Positions 6,959 to 8,444 of a stretch of 8,444 nt of DNA are shown one piece after another (position 1 is the stretch's first letter; the number at the start of each line of letters is the position of its first letter). Location: assembly GCA_023256405.1 (NCBI GenBank), contig JAGDXK010000013.1, positions 1 through 8,444 on the forward strand, given 5' to 3'. Position numbers and translations under genes: made by a program. Under the pieces are notes generated by a model. The model did not search any database. It saw only the letters and a program-made list of their open reading frames with translations, and was not told where the DNA came from. The DNA comes from Nitrososphaerales archaeon (GTDB lineage Archaea > Thermoproteota > Nitrososphaeria > Conexivisphaerales > UBA164).

Positions 6959-7246
6959 TTGCGACGGCGAAAAGTTTTGAGCAAACGTCACGGATTTCAT
7001 AGGAACTACGGACCAAAACCGGTAAACGAAGGTTCTGAATACACTCTGACCGTTGAAGAGCCAAGCAGGAGAGGCGACGGAATAGCTAGGGTGAACGGAT
7101 TCATCGTATTTATACCCAATGGAAAGAAAGGAGAAACCTACAGAGTAAAAATCGTAAAGGTAGGTAGCACATACGCAGTATCTGAAATCATAAGCAGTAA
7201 TGAGCAAGCACAGCCGCAGCCATCTGAACCCGAAAACAAGCAGTGA
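6959..7246 (+). CDS. Small TRAM-domain protein
   Basis: A 95-residue protein made almost only of a TRAM domain, an OB-like beta-barrel that binds RNA. The domain spans about 22-80 and includes the signature stretch EEPSRRGDGIARVNGFIVFIP (33-53) followed by GKKGETYRVKIVKVG. A basic N-terminal arm (RRRKVLSKRHGFHRNYGPKP) and a Gln/Pro/Glu-rich tail flank it. Stand-alone TRAM proteins are common in archaea, and some have been described as RNA chaperones of cold-shock type. Here a general RNA-binding role is inferred. The start is uncertain: no ATG is in frame, and the options are TTG at 6959 or TTG at 6977. The ATG at 6955 is in another frame and closes after 15 codons. The gene diverges from deoxyhypusine synthase and precedes the ThiI-like gene. 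Confidence 0.87.
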   Translation: MRRRKVLSKRHGFHRNYGPKPVNEGSEYTLTVEEPSRRGDGIARVNGFIVFIPNGKKGETYRVKIVKVGSTYAVSEIISSNEQAQPQPSEPENKQ

Positions 7247-7285
7247 TAATTGCGGTTTAACGAAAAGTTTGGTTTCATTTATTTA

Positions 7286-7295
7286 TTTTTATTTT
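7286..7295 (+). promoter_or_regulatory. TATA-box promoter of the ThiI-like gene
   Basis: TTTTTATTTT centred at 7291, 26 nt upstream of the ATG at 7317, the same spacing as at deoxyhypusine synthase. The surrounding T-rich stretch (about 7275-7295) may also end the TRAM transcript. An ATG at 7302 is followed at once by TGA and is not a start. Confidence 0.55.
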
Positions 7296-7316
7296 GAAAT
7301 CATGTGAAGATAAACC

Positions 7317-8315
7317 ATGAGCTCAAAAAAGCTTATAGCGCTAGTTTCCGGCGGCCTCGATAGCACGCTTGCTATGCTGATTGCTAAAAGGATGGGCTTC
7401 GATATAGTGCCGGTTCACATAGTTACGCCCTTTAACGACCCATGCTGCAGGGATATTGGGTTCCTAAACAAAGTCCTTGAGCGTGAGAAACTGAGGCTGA
7501 AAACCGTTATCGTTGGTAAGGAATACGTGGATATGGTAAGAAGCCCAAAGTATGGATACGGAAGGGCCATGAATCCATGCATTGACTGTAGGATATTCTT
7601 CTTCAAGATAGCCAAGAAGATCATGGAGGAGGAGGGGGCAGCAGGAATTGTGACTGGCGAAGTCCTTGACCAGAGACCAAAGTCCCAGAACCTTAAAGCA
7701 ATCAGAATTATAGAGGAGGAATCGGGCTTGACTGGCAGAGTTTTAAGACCTCTTTCCGGAAAGATCCTGAAGCCCACTAAGCTTATTGAAGAGGGCCTCA
7801 TAAGAGAGGATCAGCTTCTAAGCATAAGGGGAAGAAGCAGAAAAAGGCAGATAGAGCTGGCTAGGAGCTTTGGACTAACAGATTATCCGAATCCTTCTGG
7901 AGGATGCCTTTTGACTTACGAGCCTTATGCAAGAAAACTGAAAGACGTGTTCGAAAACGATGACTCATACACAATGACCGAAATATATCTTTTAAAAATA
8001 GGCAGACACTTCAGGCTCAGCAGAAACACAAAACTAATAGTAGGCAAGAACGAGGAAGAAAACAGAATCTTGGAATCAACTGTAGGATACATAAAGCTGA
8101 TCCCCAAGAACTGTAAGGGTCCCGTCGGGCTCTTTAGGGGAGATCCTGATAAGCTCGAAATGGCGGCAAGGATTGTGGCCTCCTACTGCGATGGACCTGA
8201 GGGCTTCAAGGTCGTTTTCGTAATCGAACGCGATGATCGTTCTGAAGAAGTCGCTGTCGTTAAGGAAAAGAAGGAGATCTTCAGAGACCTTCTTGTCTCC
8301 TCAGCTACTAGGTAA
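7317..8315 (+). CDS. ThiI/MnmA-like PP-loop protein, predicted tRNA thiolation enzyme
   Basis: A 332-residue adenine-nucleotide alpha-hydrolase-like protein, often annotated as tRNA 4-thiouridine synthase (ThiI) or MnmA-like. The ATP PP-loop is SGGLDS at 11-16. Further family blocks are DPCC (41-44), YGYGRAMNPCIDCR (79-92), TGEVLDQRPKSQ (113-124), LRPLSGK (143-149), RGRSRKRQ (171-178) and PSGGCLLT (193-200). The cysteines (43, 44, 88, 91, 197) could carry persulfide sulfur or an iron-sulfur cluster. The C-terminal third (about 210-332, with LLKIGRHFRL and KLIVGKNEEEN) resembles the NFACT-R-like RNA-binding domain found in this family. It has no THUMP or rhodanese domain, so it is not a canonical ThiI. 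The presumed reaction is ATP-dependent thiolation of a tRNA uridine; the position is unknown. It lies 70 nt after the TRAM gene and has its own TATA-like box. Confidence 0.85.
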   Translation: MSSKKLIALVSGGLDSTLAMLIAKRMGFDIVPVHIVTPFNDPCCRDIGFLNKVLEREKLRLKTVIVGKEYVDMVRSPKYGYGRAMNPCIDCRIFFFKIAKKIMEEEGAAGIVTGEVLDQRPKSQNLKAIRIIEEESGLTGRVLRPLSGKILKPTKLIEEGLIREDQLLSIRGRSRKRQIELARSFGLTDYPNPSGGCLLTYEPYARKLKDVFENDDSYTMTEIYLLKIGRHFRLSRNTKLIVGKNEEENRILESTVGYIKLIPKNCKGPVGLFRGDPDKLEMAARIVASYCDGPEGFKVVFVIERDDRSEEVAVVKEKKEIFRDLLVSSATR

Positions 8316-8321
8316 GTGGGA

Positions 8322-8348
8322 CACGGCCTTCCTCAAATTATTGCCGTG
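8322..8348 (+). terminator. Stem-loop after the ThiI-like gene
   Basis: CACGGC (8322-8327) pairs with GCCGTG (8343-8348) around a 15-nt loop, 6 nt after the stop codon. There is no T run after it, so it is either a processing or stability hairpin of the mRNA or part of the target flank of the adjacent element. Confidence 0.3.
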
Positions 8349-8352
8349 CCTG

Positions 8353-8431
8353 ACCTCCTCTCCGCCTTAAAAGGCGGAGGTTCCTGAGGTCTCGAGGGTT
8401 ACTCCCCTTTGACGGGAGCTACTCCGTCATG
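8353..8431 (-). mobile_element. Putative IS200/IS605-type element end (possible omegaRNA-like segment), partial
   Basis: Near its left boundary is a strong hairpin, CTCCGCCTT (8360-8368) with AAGGCGGAG (8371-8379). Next comes a conserved block with GAGGTCTCGAGG, and then a second hairpin, GAC-G-GGAG-CTA-CTCC-GTC (8411-8428), with one bulged G. A subterminal hairpin, a bulged-stem hairpin and a diverged copy elsewhere (2658-2732) fit the ends of IS200/IS605 elements, whose TnpA recognises such imperfect hairpins and whose right end can encode the guide RNA of TnpB. If so, a tnpB gene on the minus strand would lie just past the right edge. No transposase is visible here, so a non-autonomous element or a structured RNA remains possible. 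Similarity between the copies ends at about 8353, the likely boundary. Confidence 0.5.
8360..8379. repeat. Perfect 9-bp hairpin at the element end
   Basis: CTCCGCCTT (8360-8368), AA, then AAGGCGGAG (8371-8379), seven G:C or A:T pairs of high stability plus two closing T:A pairs. The diverged copy keeps a shorter TTAA-centred palindrome (CCCTTAAGGG) at the matching place, so the fold, rather than the exact bases, seems to have been kept. Confidence 0.75.
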
Positions 8432-8444
8432 AGACACCAGATAT

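Larger units (their letters stand above)
8316..8444. other. Non-coding, hairpin-rich tail
   Basis: All three minus-strand frames entering from the right edge are closed by 8399 (stops at 8429-8427, 8421-8419 and 8401-8399), and the plus strand has no credible start. The stretch is much more GC-rich and self-complementary than other intergenic DNA here, and holds three hairpins plus a repeat shared with 2658-2732. Confidence 0.6.

Noticed and set aside
6935..7207. A 90-codon minus-strand frame antisense to the TRAM gene
   Set aside because: It is a shadow of the TRAM gene, which has clear domain similarity on the plus strand.
8360..8379. Strong hairpin read as a bacterial-type rho-independent terminator of the ThiI-like gene
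   Set aside because: No T run follows on the plus strand, archaeal termination does not need such hairpins, and the hairpin is part of a repeat also found at 2658-2732.

Overview
This 8.4-kb window is archaeal chromosomal DNA carrying mostly core translation and RNA-modification genes. The archaeal signs are an alanyl-tRNA synthetase with the N-terminal cysteine motif typical of archaeal enzymes, a deoxyhypusine synthase, an archaeal-type YchF/Obg-like GTPase with a C-terminal TGS domain, a tiny stand-alone TRAM protein and a ThiI-like PP-loop protein. Several starts have a TATA-like box centred about 26-31 nt upstream and no Shine-Dalgarno sequence, which points to leaderless transcripts. 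I cannot fix the lineage. Gene content and promoter style would fit a thermophilic or acidophilic archaeon of Thermoplasmatota or Thermoproteota type, but that is only a guess.

Layout: 1-2518 (minus) is alaS, cut off at its 3' end by the window edge. 2519-2854 is a gene-poor gap holding the alaS promoter and a decayed repeat. 2855-5757 (minus) is a three-gene run: an FAD-dependent dehydrogenase of the glycerol-3-phosphate dehydrogenase/DAO group, overlapped by 20 nt by a SAM-dependent methyltransferase, then a ychF-like GTPase 64-67 nt further on. 5820-6857 (minus) is deoxyhypusine synthase. It is divergent from a TRAM-domain gene (6959-7246, plus), which is followed by the ThiI-like gene (7317-8315, plus). 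8316-8444 is a non-coding, hairpin-rich tail.

Most genes fit one theme: tRNA charging (AlaRS), predicted tRNA thiolation (ThiI-like), eIF5A hypusination (DHS), ribosome-associated GTPase function (YchF) and RNA binding (TRAM). The FAD enzyme and methyltransferase are metabolic passengers with uncertain substrates.

The least ordinary signal is a pair of diverged, inverted repeat copies. The non-coding tail after the ThiI-like gene (about 8353-8431) and the gap upstream of alaS (about 2658-2732, opposite orientation) align without gaps at 41 of 53 positions in their core, and each carries a hairpin centred on TTAA at one end. They look like the ends of an IS200/IS605-type element or a derived non-autonomous family, possibly including an omegaRNA-like segment. 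No transposase or TnpB reading frame lies in the window, so this identity is inference.
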